Assembly (NCBI GenBank): GCA_002415465.1
Contig: DHYT01000120.1
Location: 16,830 to 24,413, forward strand
Source: Desulfobulbaceae bacterium UBA5123
GTDB lineage: Bacteria; Desulfobacterota; Desulfobulbia; Desulfobulbales; UBA5123
Direction: 5' to 3'
DNA length: 7,584 nt
The translations under genes were made by a program, and so were the position numbers. Shown one piece after another: positions 1-6,461 of the stretch. The stretch's first letter is position 1. Every line of letters begins with the position of its first letter. A model generated the notes under the pieces. The model was not told the origin of the DNA, ran no database searches, and saw only the letters and a list, made by a program, of their open reading frames with translations.

Positions 1-1
1 A

Positions 2-175
2 TTGCCGGCGCTGTTGCCGCCCCCTGCCGATAATCCGGCTTTTCGATTTCGCACGGAGGTATACGAACGACGTGGCGGGCCAGGTGACGCAGACGAGATC
101 ATGCCGCCAGCCGGCCAGGGTGTCGGCGGTGGGCAAGGCATAATCATTCCGCCACCGGTGGTGCCGATCCCGTAG
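2..175 (+). CDS. 3' end of an unrecognised gene, Pro/Gly-rich C-terminus (partial)
   Basis: An open frame enters from the left edge and ends at a TAG stop at 173-175, giving 57 residues. The visible part begins with a Pro/Leu-rich stretch, passes through a charged segment (FRFRTEVYERRGG), and ends in a Gly-rich then Pro-rich tail finishing PPPVVPIP. No family is recognisable, and the start lies outside the window. Support for its being coding is moderate: it is open to the edge, its stop lies just before a strong hairpin at 201-244, and it would be convergent with the next gene. The opposite strand is also partly open here, so the strand call is not certain. A low-complexity tail of this type is common at the end of secreted or membrane-associated proteins, but no function is assigned. 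Confidence 0.42.
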   Translation: MPALLPPPADNPAFRFRTEVYERRGGPGDADEIMPPAGQGVGGGQGIIIPPPVVPIP

Positions 176-200
176 TTGTTCCGGTAATTGCCGGAGATTC

Positions 201-244
201 CAACAGCGAAGCACAGGGCGCATGCGCCCTGTGCTTCGCTGTTG
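201..244. terminator. Perfect 44-bp palindrome, probable terminator between convergent genes
   Basis: Bases 201-222 are the exact reverse complement of 223-244. The arms start CAACAGCGAAGC and the centre is GCATGC, so an RNA hairpin would have a stem of about 20 bp and a CATG loop. It lies between the stop of the plus-strand gene (175) and the stop of the minus-strand gene (269), the usual place for a shared terminator. On the plus strand it is followed by a moderately T-rich run (TTGGTTCCTCTTT). On the minus strand the following bases (GAATCTCC) are not U-rich, so in that direction it may protect the 3' end or terminate only weakly. Confidence 0.7.
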
Positions 245-268
245 TTGGTTCCTCTTTCGCTCGGGTTT

Positions 269-3058
269 TTACGGCTTCACGGTATACTTGACGCCACTGT
301 TGACCGGTGTTCGGTTTATGCTCAGGGGCACGCCGACGCTGGTCGAGGTGGTGCTGACCTTGCCGGCCGTATCGGTGACACTGTAGTTGAAGGTGTAGAC
401 TCGGCCGTCGCCGCCGCCGAGGCGTTCTACCCTTACCTGAACCGTGTTGTTGTCGATGATGACGATGTCATTGGTGGTGTTGCCGTCGCCGGCGGTTTCA
501 CTTTTGCTGATCAGGTTCTGTTGTTGAGCGATCATCTTGTCGAGCTTGCTTATTTGAGCCTTGGTCGCCTTTGCGCTGTTTTGCAGGCGCTTGAGCGCGA
601 GCGTGTTCTGTTTTGTTTTCTTCTGCTTGCTCAGTGCTTTGATCTGGCTATTCAGCTTGTTCTCGCTGTTCTTGAGCGCGTTTCGTTGCGTGATCAGTTT
701 ACTCAATGCCGCGTTGAGTTGTTGCGAACCTTTTTCGTTGACGTTTTCCGGTTCATCGCTGGTTGCGGAAACAAGCTTTACCGCGCTGCTCAGGTTCTGT
801 CCCGACTTGGTCAGGGCGGTGAGGTCAATGTGGATGGTCGCGTACTTGTGGTTCGGCGGCCAGAGGATTCTTGCGTCGGCCTTGGCGGTGAACCTGACGA
901 TCGGGTCCGAGTCGAGTCTGGTCACCGTATGGGTTTCGCTGGTGATCAGTTCGCAGTTGTCGGCGGCCGAGACCACGATTTGATTACTCCCCTTTGTCAG
1001 CTTGACTTCGGTTGAAAATTTCACTTCCTTGGGGTCTGCGGGGTTGCCGGAGTTTGTGAAGGCGATGGGCTCGCCGTTAACCTTGACCGTCGTGATCTGG
1101 TTGTCGTCGGTGGCAGTGCCCCGGACAGTGATGCTTTCGCCGCTGACGGTGGCGTTGTTGGCCGGGCTCCATGCCAAGGTCGGAGCGCCGTTGTCGCGGA
1201 AAACCTTGCGGGTGTCCGATGTCATCTTGTCCGTCTTGTCGTAGGTCACGACCGTGATTGCGTTGGGGCCAGGCTCAAGCGCAACTTTCTTGGCAAAGGA
1301 TACCTCGTCCGGATCGGCCGGATCGCCGGTGTAGGTAAGGGGTACGACCTCGCCGTTGACGGTGACCTTTTTAATGGCATCGGGATCGGTTGTCTTGCCG
1401 CTGACCATCACGCTTTCCGCGTCGGTATAGGTCTCGGGTTGCGGCGAGGATATGGCCAGGGTGGGGCCGCCGATATCCATCTCGCGCTCGCCGCCCTGGA
1501 TAACGTCGATCCGCAGGTCGCCGAAGGTGGTCAGGGAGCCGCCAACATACGCTTCGGCCTTGAGGTCATAGGCGCCGGGCAGGCCGATGAATGTTACCCG
1601 TCCCTCCGTTGTCTCTTGATACGGGCCATAGGCGTAAACGTACAGTCGATTGCGGCTGTCTTCGCTGGTTCCCGAGCCGTTAAGGCGCGGATAATTGAGG
1701 ATGCCCTGGTTTTCAACGGTGTAGCGCACGGTGACCGTGCCGGTCTTGTAGGCGATGTTGATGTTGTTGGCGCTTTCACCGCCGAGCATGGCAAGGGTTG
1801 GCAGTTGGTCGGCGTAATAGTCATAGATGTAAACGGTGCTGTTGAGATAGTTGTCTGGGTTCTTGTCGTAGAAGGTGAGATAGGTGTAGTAGGTTTTCCA
1901 GGTTCCTTCTGACACGATCAGGTCGAAGTTGCCGTTCATGGTGTTCAGTTTGTCGGTGCTGTTGCCGTAGGCGGCGTTGGTGGCATAGTCGCCGTAGGCG
2001 CCGATCCCGGCCTGGGTGGCCTCCTCGATCTTTTTGGTGCCGGAAAGAGAGACGTTGCCGTTGATGAAGGATGCGACGGTGATGATGTCGTTTACCGTGG
2101 TTTGACCCGACGCCAGGTCAACGGTCATCGTTTTGGCGAAGCTGCTCTTGGGGTGGCGGATATTGTCATCGTTTTGATTTAGATAGCTCCATGCGTCCAT
2201 GGTCCAGCTGCCGGGGGTGAGGGCCGGGAACTCGTAAGAGCATTCGCTCTCGGTGCATTGGATTGTCGCATAAACATAGTCGTTGCTGGCGGTTGATTTG
2301 CGGGCCCTGACCGTGTGGGTGCCAAGGGCGTTGACGCCGGCAACGCCTATCCGTCCCTTGAGGGTCGCAGGGGTGGTGCCACAGGTGACGTCCCAAGCCG
2401 CGGCGATGGTTTGGCCAGGATTGATGGCGGCAAATTTCTTCGCCAACTCGACCGTTTCCCCGTTGGCCATTGTCACCTTGGCCGTGATTTCAACGTTTTC
2501 GCCCGGGATGACCGGGAAGAGGAAAGCGCCGTCGGCTCCGAACTTTGTTCTGGCGCCTTGCCACAGGGTTGTGTCCCGATATGCTTTTTGTTGTGCCAGG
2601 TTGTTGGTGGCATAGGCTCTGCCGCCCAAGATGGAGCATCCATCCGCAACATTGATGGTGCCCCTGATGAAACCAGGTTTGAGCGAGAAGTTATTGGTGA
2701 CGGTGGCGTTGTCCGCAACCGTGACGATTGTGTATGGGTACCTGAGATAATCGTTGTAGCCGTCGGAATACACATAGCTGCCGACCTGGTAATCATAGCT
2801 GCCGTTTTCAGGGGTGTTGACCGTCAGGGTGTAGTTGTTTGCGGAGCCATAGGTCGAGGCGCTGAATTCGTCGTTGTCCGCCTTCACCTCCGCCCATTGC
2901 ACGGTGACGCCCTCGATGCCGATGGCCCCGCTGATGTAGCCTGGATTGAGGTAAACATCCTCTGCCTGCGCCAGCGGGGTTTGCAGTGCGGCCAGGGTCA
3001 GCGCTGTTCCCAGGGCGCGGATCATGGCGGTGGTGGTTTGTTGTCTGCGTGTTCTCAT
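269..3058 (-). CDS. Large exported multi-domain beta-sandwich protein with coiled-coil insertion
   Basis: This encodes 929 residues. The N-terminus is a signal peptide: basic MRTRR, a hydrophobic core at residues 13-27, and an AQA cleavage site before E33, so the protein is exported. Residues 33-530 form five divergent units of about 100 residues, each opening with a G-x-I-x-G-type strand (PGYISGAIG, PGFIRGTI, ATLKGRIGV, SFINGNVSL, TGTVTVRYT), like CarboxypepD_reg-type beta-sandwiches. Residues 531-620 and 625-715 are two Ig-like domains (glucodextranase-B type) sharing V(T/K)VNGE and G(D/N)PADP. Residues 718-911 form a domain with ILWPPNHK, SDEPEN, GDGNTTND and GGGDGRVYTFNYSVTDTAGK. Between SDEPEN and GDG sits a Lys-rich helical hairpin (about 776-855). 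Five Cys are present (141, 226, 268, 273, 702). There is no membrane anchor, sortase motif or catalytic motif. A good Shine-Dalgarno fixes the start, and a sigma-54 promoter candidate lies upstream. A surface or adhesive structural role is inferred, not shown. Confidence 0.93.
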   Translation of the reverse strand: MRTRRQQTTTAMIRALGTALTLAALQTPLAQAEDVYLNPGYISGAIGIEGVTVQWAEVKADNDEFSASTYGSANNYTLTVNTPENGSYDYQVGSYVYSDGYNDYLRYPYTIVTVADNATVTNNFSLKPGFIRGTINVADGCSILGGRAYATNNLAQQKAYRDTTLWQGARTKFGADGAFLFPVIPGENVEITAKVTMANGETVELAKKFAAINPGQTIAAAWDVTCGTTPATLKGRIGVAGVNALGTHTVRARKSTASNDYVYATIQCTESECSYEFPALTPGSWTMDAWSYLNQNDDNIRHPKSSFAKTMTVDLASGQTTVNDIITVASFINGNVSLSGTKKIEEATQAGIGAYGDYATNAAYGNSTDKLNTMNGNFDLIVSEGTWKTYYTYLTFYDKNPDNYLNSTVYIYDYYADQLPTLAMLGGESANNINIAYKTGTVTVRYTVENQGILNYPRLNGSGTSEDSRNRLYVYAYGPYQETTEGRVTFIGLPGAYDLKAEAYVGGSLTTFGDLRIDVIQGGEREMDIGGPTLAISSPQPETYTDAESVMVSGKTTDPDAIKKVTVNGEVVPLTYTGDPADPDEVSFAKKVALEPGPNAITVVTYDKTDKMTSDTRKVFRDNGAPTLAWSPANNATVSGESITVRGTATDDNQITTVKVNGEPIAFTNSGNPADPKEVKFSTEVKLTKGSNQIVVSAADNCELITSETHTVTRLDSDPIVRFTAKADARILWPPNHKYATIHIDLTALTKSGQNLSSAVKLVSATSDEPENVNEKGSQQLNAALSKLITQRNALKNSENKLNSQIKALSKQKKTKQNTLALKRLQNSAKATKAQISKLDKMIAQQQNLISKSETAGDGNTTNDIVIIDNNTVQVRVERLGGGDGRVYTFNYSVTDTAGKVSTTSTSVGVPLSINRTPVNSGVKYTVKP
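509..718 (-). other. Coiled-coil hairpin segment inside the C-terminal domain
   Basis: This encodes residues 781-850 of the exported protein. Leucines fall at 781, 788, 795, 802 and 809, a perfect heptad register, with L785, E799 and I806 in the companion core position. After a Lys-rich turn (KQKKTKQNT, 811-819) a second helix has L825, A829, T832, I836, L839, I843, Q846 and I850 at alternating 3/4 spacing. The segment is rich in Lys, Gln and Asn, lacks Pro and Gly, and is flanked by beta-strand sequence on both sides. It reads as an antiparallel helical hairpin projecting from a loop of a beta-sandwich domain. Confidence 0.75.
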
Positions 3059-3063
3059 GGTTG

Positions 3064-3070
3064 TCCTCCT
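3064..3070 (-). promoter_or_regulatory. Shine-Dalgarno site of the exported-protein gene
   Basis: On the minus strand AGGAGGA lies 5 nt before the ATG at 3058-3056. It is a near-perfect anti-16S match. It supports the chosen start, which is also the one that gives a clean signal peptide, and suggests strong translation once the gene is transcribed. Confidence 0.85.
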
Positions 3071-3120
3071 TCGTTCGCTCTTGTTCTGTGCGGGATATGG
3101 GCGCTCTTGTCTGTTTGATT

Positions 3121-3136
3121 ATCAAGTTTTGTGCCA
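3121..3136 (-). promoter_or_regulatory. Candidate sigma-54 (-24/-12) promoter of the exported-protein gene
   Basis: The minus strand reads TGGCACAAAACTTGAT. Against the sigma-54 consensus TGGCAC(G/A)-N4-TTGC(A/T), the -24 element TGGCAC is complete, the 10-bp gap between the GG and the -12 dinucleotide is exact, and TTG is present. The only clear loss is A instead of C at -12. The predicted transcription start is near 3110, leaving an untranslated leader of about 52 nt before the ATG at 3058. The divergently transcribed neighbour is itself a sigma-54 activator, which makes this match more credible. Start mapping is needed to confirm it. Confidence 0.6.
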
Positions 3137-3211
3137 CTGTCCTGGTGCCTTTGGCATATGGTCGTTTTTGCGTATTTTATATGGTTTGCCAGGGTTGTTT
3201 TGTTGTAATGC

Positions 3212-3240
3212 TTGAAATGTTGGAAATGGTTTAATATGGT
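3212..3240 (+). promoter_or_regulatory. Possible sigma-70 promoter of the sigma-54 activator gene
   Basis: TTGAAA (3212-3217, 5 of 6 to TTGACA) is followed after 17 bp by TATGGT (3235-3240, 4 of 6 to TATAAT). The predicted start is near 3247, giving a leader of about 39 nt before the GTG at 3286. The region is visibly more AT-rich than the flanking genes. Other near matches to -10 boxes (TGTAAT at 3204, TTTAAT at 3230) lack well-spaced -35 partners. The assignment is weak to moderate. Confidence 0.35.
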
Positions 3241-3253
3241 GTAAGTGGTTACA
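3240..3253. promoter_or_regulatory. 14-bp inverted repeat, candidate activator binding site
   Basis: TGTAAGTGGTTACA consists of perfect 5-bp arms (TGTAA / TTACA) separated by 4 bp. Its centre is about 136 bp upstream of the start predicted from the sigma-54 promoter at 3121-3136, within the usual range for enhancer-binding proteins. It also overlaps the start predicted for the activator gene, so the same protein bound here could repress its own gene. A further TGTAA half-site occurs at 3204-3208. The assignment to the adjacent regulator is inferred from position only. Confidence 0.4.
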
Positions 3254-3285
3254 TATCGACAATTCAGTTAAATATTGGTGGCGAT

Positions 3286-4857
3286 GTGCGTGCTTCTGTT
3301 GGTGAGTTGTTCAGGTCGTTTTCGGATGAGCTCGATCCGGGTCGCCTGCGGGTGAAGTTTCTGCAGGCGCTCATGGGGATTCACGCCGTGGAGCGCGGCT
3401 CGCTATGGGTGAGGCAGGGTGATGGCTATCTCTGCGTCGAGGCGGCCGGCGGGGAAAGTGAAAAGGTGAAGGGGCGGCGGATCGGGCGGCGTGAGAGGAG
3501 TATCGTCGGCTGGGTGATCGAGAATGGAAAGGTTGCGGTGTCCAGGCCCGGTGAGGATTTTCGACAACACAAGGCGATTGAGCGCGAGTTGTCGGTCAAG
3601 AGCAAGGTTATTCTCGCATTTCCCTTGTTTTTGAAGGATAAATCGGTCTTTGGCGCCGTTGAGGTCATCGAGACCGGGTTTTCCGCCAGTAATATGAATC
3701 TGGAGGCGGAGCGCCTAGCGCAGATACAGGAGCTTGTCGATATCGGTTCCGTGGCGCTCAACAACGCGATTGTCTATGAGCGGCAAAGCAAGGCGAACGC
3801 CAAACTGCAGCGACGGCTGCGGTCGATGGGGGCTGAAAGCGAGTTCATCGGTCAGAGCCAGCCATTTCAGCAGGCATTGGCGCAGCTGCGGAGCTATGCG
3901 GGCACCGGCTACCCTGTGCTGGTTGCAGGAGAGAGCGGCACCGGCAAGGAGTTGGCGGCCCGGATGCTGCATCGCCTGAGCGACCGCAAGGAAAAGCCTT
4001 TTGTGGTGCAGAATTGCAGTGCCATCCCGGAAACCCTCCTTGAGAGTGAGTTGTTCGGGTATGAGAAGGGCGCGTTTTCCGGGGCGGTGAAGAGCCGCCT
4101 GGGGCTCTTTGAACAGGCCGATGGCGGTTCCGTGTTCCTTGATGAGATTGGCGAGATGCCTTTTACGCTGCAGGCCAAGCTGTTGCGGGTTGTGCAGGAA
4201 GGCGAGGTGAAGCCGCTGGGGAGCGCCAGGGTCAGGAGGGTTGATGTGCGGATCATTTCCGCAACGAACCGGGATCTGGCCGAAATGGTGGCGGCGAAGC
4301 AGTTCCGGGAGGATCTGTTCTATCGCCTTTCGGTGTTGCCGCTCACCTTGCCGCCGCTCAGGCGGCGTCTTGAGGATATCCCCCTTTTGTTGATGCGGTT
4401 TCTGCGGCGCGAGGCTGTCGGGAATGACCTGCCGGCCAAGGTGGTGCCGCCGGAAACCATGCGCATCCTGACGTCATGCCCGTGGCCTGGGAATGTTCGT
4501 CAGTTGGAGAATCTTGCAAAATATCTCACCGTGGTGGTGAGCAAGGAGGTGATCACGCCAGATGATTTGCCGCCGGATGTGGTTGTCGGCGAGCGGCTGC
4601 CGCTGGGGGGTGCCGTTGATGCGGATGATGAAGGCGTGAGTGTGTCGGGGTCTGGGACGAGGGCGAATGATACGCAACGGTTTTTCGGCGGGAAGACCTG
4701 GGATGAGGTTGAGATGGTGTATGCGCGATATCTGCTGGCCAAGAATAATGAAAATATGACCTGGGCGGCCGAGGATGCCGGCGTCAATCGTTCGACCTTT
4801 GTCTCAAGGCTGAAGCGGTTGGGGGTAGTTGTGCGGCCTCAGCGCAGGCGGCGGTGA
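3286..4857 (+). CDS. Sigma-54-dependent transcriptional activator, GAF-AAA+-Fis type
   Basis: A 523-residue bacterial enhancer-binding protein that hydrolyses ATP to remodel sigma-54 RNA polymerase. Residues about 10-165 form a GAF-like sensory domain (small-molecule or redox input, ligand unknown), so it is not a phosphorylated response regulator. A short helical linker follows at 160-182. The AAA+ domain spans about 185-420, with Walker A GESGTGKE (215-222), the sigma-54 contact loop GAFSGA (262-267, usually GAFTGA), Walker B VFLDEIGE (283-290), sensor I ATNRD (326-330), arginine-finger region FREDLFYR (340-347) and sensor II PWPGNVRQLEN (399-409). A low-complexity acidic/Gly/Ser linker (about 436-468) leads to a Fis-type helix-turn-helix at 475-515 and a basic tail ending RRRR. 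The start is GTG with only a weak GGTGG upstream. No in-frame ATG, GTG or TTG exists between it and the stop at 3232. It is divergent from the exported-protein gene and is its probable activator. Confidence 0.95.
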   Translation: MRASVGELFRSFSDELDPGRLRVKFLQALMGIHAVERGSLWVRQGDGYLCVEAAGGESEKVKGRRIGRRERSIVGWVIENGKVAVSRPGEDFRQHKAIERELSVKSKVILAFPLFLKDKSVFGAVEVIETGFSASNMNLEAERLAQIQELVDIGSVALNNAIVYERQSKANAKLQRRLRSMGAESEFIGQSQPFQQALAQLRSYAGTGYPVLVAGESGTGKELAARMLHRLSDRKEKPFVVQNCSAIPETLLESELFGYEKGAFSGAVKSRLGLFEQADGGSVFLDEIGEMPFTLQAKLLRVVQEGEVKPLGSARVRRVDVRIISATNRDLAEMVAAKQFREDLFYRLSVLPLTLPPLRRRLEDIPLLLMRFLRREAVGNDLPAKVVPPETMRILTSCPWPGNVRQLENLAKYLTVVVSKEVITPDDLPPDVVVGERLPLGGAVDADDEGVSVSGSGTRANDTQRFFGGKTWDEVEMVYARYLLAKNNENMTWAAEDAGVNRSTFVSRLKRLGVVVRPQRRRR

Positions 4858-4902
4858 TGTGCGAGTGTGCGCGGCCGGTGAAATTGCGGTTGTTTTTGTT
4901 GC

Positions 4903-4947
4903 TGACAGGGGCTCAAGCTTGACAGCCGATATATAAAGCGGTAACTC
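4903..4947 (+). promoter_or_regulatory. Possible selA promoter/operator: TTGACA and TGACAG direct repeat
   Basis: The gap between the activator gene and selA (4858-5024) contains a perfect TTGACA at 4919-4924, but the hexamers 16-18 bp downstream (GTAACT, TAACTC) match a -10 box poorly. An AT-rich TATATAAA block at 4930-4937 is too close to serve as its -10. TGACAG occurs twice, at 4903-4908 and 4920-4925, 17 bp apart. No convincing terminator for the upstream gene and no tRNA-like fold are visible in this gap, so read-through from the activator gene cannot be excluded. Confidence 0.22.
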
Positions 4948-5009
4948 GTTTAAGTCGTTATGGATATTCGCGACGAGGCAGGGTGGGCTGCTTCGTTTTC
5001 TACACGTTT

Positions 5010-5015
5010 GGGGGA
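5010..5015 (+). promoter_or_regulatory. Shine-Dalgarno site deciding the selA start
   Basis: GGGGGA lies 9 nt before the ATG at 5025. It favours that ATG over the in-frame GTG at 4983, whose extra 14 residues (Phe/Gly-rich) do not resemble a SelA N-terminus and which has no comparable site upstream. Confidence 0.6.
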
Positions 5016-5024
5016 TTTGGGCCC

Positions 5025-6461
5025 ATGTCTGAGCAGAAGAAAAAGCCGGTTGCCGGCCGTTCGCGGCAGGAGTTGTTGCGACTGATTCCGAAGGTGGATG
5101 AGTTTCTGGGTTGGGTCGCGGATTCAACCCTGGCTCCGCGGCTGGTGGTGAAGAGCGTGGTGCGGGGTATACTCGAGGAGCGGCGGCAGGCGATCTTGGG
5201 CGGCGAGCCGGTGGCGGCGAGTGAGCTCTCCCGCCAGGCGCTGGTGGAGTTGTTCGCGGAGCGGCTGGCGCGCAAGCTTGAGCCCAATTTCCGTACCGTC
5301 ATCAACGGTACCGGCGTGGTGGTGCATACCAATCTGGGGCGTTCGCTGCTTCCCGAGGCGGCCATGGCGATGTTGCTGCAGGTTGGCGCAAGGTATTCCA
5401 ATCTGGAGTTTGACCTTGAAACCGGCAAGCGCGGCAGCCGCTACAGTCTGGTTGAGGAACTGCTCTGCGAGTTGACCGGCGCCGAGGCGGCGTTGGTGGT
5501 CAACAACAACGCGGCGGCGGTGATGCTGGTGCTCGAAACCCTGGCCGCCGGTCGGGAGGTGGTGGTGTCGCGGGGACAGCTGGTGGAGATCGGCGGCTCG
5601 TTTCGGATTCCTGATGTCATGGCCAAGAGCGGCGCCATCATGGTCGAGGTTGGGGCCACCAACCGCACCCATCTCCGCGACTATCAGGCGGCGATCAATG
5701 ACAACACCGCCATGCTGCTCAAGGTGCACACCAGCAACTTCAAGGTGATCGGTTTCACCTCTGAGGTACCGCTGGCGGAGCTGGTGGCTCTTGCCGGCGA
5801 GTCCGGTTTGCCGGTGATGGAGGATTTGGGCAGCGGCTGTTTTGTCGATCTTTCCCGTTTCGGGCTGGCCAAGGAGCCGACGGTGCAGGAGGTGGTTGCG
5901 GCCGGGGTCGATGTGGTCACCTTCAGCGGCGATAAGCTGCTGGGCGGCCCGCAGGCCGGGGTGATTCTCGGCAAGCGGTGCTATATCGAGAAGATCAAGA
6001 GGAATCCGATGAACCGGGCCTTGCGCATTGATAAATTCACCCTGGCCGGGCTGGAGGCGATTCTGCGGCTCTATTTTGATGAGGAAGATATTTTTGCAAC
6101 CATCCCGACCCTGGCCATGCTGAGCCAGCCGCGCGAGGTGGTCGATCGCCGCGCCAGGCGTTTGTTGCGGCAAATTCGCAAGCCGCTGGCCGAGCATTGC
6201 CGGGTGGTAGTGGCGGATGTTGAATCGCGGGTCGGCGGCGGCGCCGTGCCGGAGCAAGGCCTGCCCAGCCGGGCGTTGGCGCTGGAGCCTTTGACGCTGT
6301 CGGTGGATCAGCTTGAGAGGGCGCTGCGTCTGGCTTCGTTGCCGGTGATCGGCCGCATCGAGGACGGGCGCTACCTGCTCGACATGCGCACGGTGGCCGA
6401 TGGGGAGGTGGCGGCGCTGGCCCGCTGTCTGATTGATGCCTTTGTCGGGAGGAAGAGATGA
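5025..6461 (+). CDS. selA: L-seryl-tRNA(Sec) selenium transferase (selenocysteine synthase)
   Basis: A 478-residue cytoplasmic PLP enzyme that converts Ser-tRNA(Sec) to Sec-tRNA(Sec) using selenophosphate, the step before SelB-directed insertion at UGA codons. The N-terminal helical segment (RQELLRLIPKVDEFLGW, from residue 14) is typical of the tRNA-binding region. The core shows INGTGVVVHTNLGRS (94-108), SNLEFDLETGKRGSRY, the PLP-pocket segment TGAEAALVVNNNAAAV, and the PLP lysine in SGDKLLGGPQAG (K304). Arginines R331 and R334 in NPMNRALRIDK sit at +27 and +30 from the lysine, matching active-site arginines known for the Aquifex enzyme. The C-terminal domain has VGGGAVPEQGLPS. The length is close to the family norm of about 460-470, and no key residue is missing. 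Its TGA stop overlaps the ATG of the next gene, so the two are co-transcribed and probably translationally coupled. Its presence implies selenoproteins in this organism. Confidence 0.97.
   Translation: MSEQKKKPVAGRSRQELLRLIPKVDEFLGWVADSTLAPRLVVKSVVRGILEERRQAILGGEPVAASELSRQALVELFAERLARKLEPNFRTVINGTGVVVHTNLGRSLLPEAAMAMLLQVGARYSNLEFDLETGKRGSRYSLVEELLCELTGAEAALVVNNNAAAVMLVLETLAAGREVVVSRGQLVEIGGSFRIPDVMAKSGAIMVEVGATNRTHLRDYQAAINDNTAMLLKVHTSNFKVIGFTSEVPLAELVALAGESGLPVMEDLGSGCFVDLSRFGLAKEPTVQEVVAAGVDVVTFSGDKLLGGPQAGVILGKRCYIEKIKRNPMNRALRIDKFTLAGLEAILRLYFDEEDIFATIPTLAMLSQPREVVDRRARRLLRQIRKPLAEHCRVVVADVESRVGGGAVPEQGLPSRALALEPLTLSVDQLERALRLASLPVIGRIEDGRYLLDMRTVADGEVAALARCLIDAFVGRKR

Noticed and set aside
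188..1015. A 275-codon plus-strand frame opposite the exported-protein gene
   Set aside because: It begins inside the palindrome region and is antisense to the Ig and LWPPNHK domains, whose motifs are unmistakable on the minus strand.
2315..3118. A 267-codon plus-strand frame opposite the N-terminal half of the exported protein
   Set aside because: It is antisense to the signal peptide and beta repeats, lacks its own ribosome site and shows no domain.
3115..3125. TTGATTATCAA palindrome overlapping the -12 box
   Set aside because: It is short and AT-rich, and is explained in part by the promoter element. No independent reason was found to call it an operator.
4855..4881. Possible selenocysteine read-through of the TGA that ends the activator gene, given selA nearby
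   Set aside because: The extension would be only a few codons to the next TGA at 4879-4881. The protein already ends normally after the Fis helix-turn-helix, and no clear SECIS-like stem-loop is visible.
4983..5024. GTG at 4983 as the selA start
   Set aside because: It would add 14 residues unlike any SelA N-terminus. The ATG at 5025 has GGGGGA at a suitable distance.
5124..6257. A 377-codon open frame on the minus strand opposite selA
   Set aside because: It lies wholly antisense to a complete, well-conserved selA. Its product is His/Gln/Arg-rich with no domain, a typical shadow of GC-rich coding sequence.
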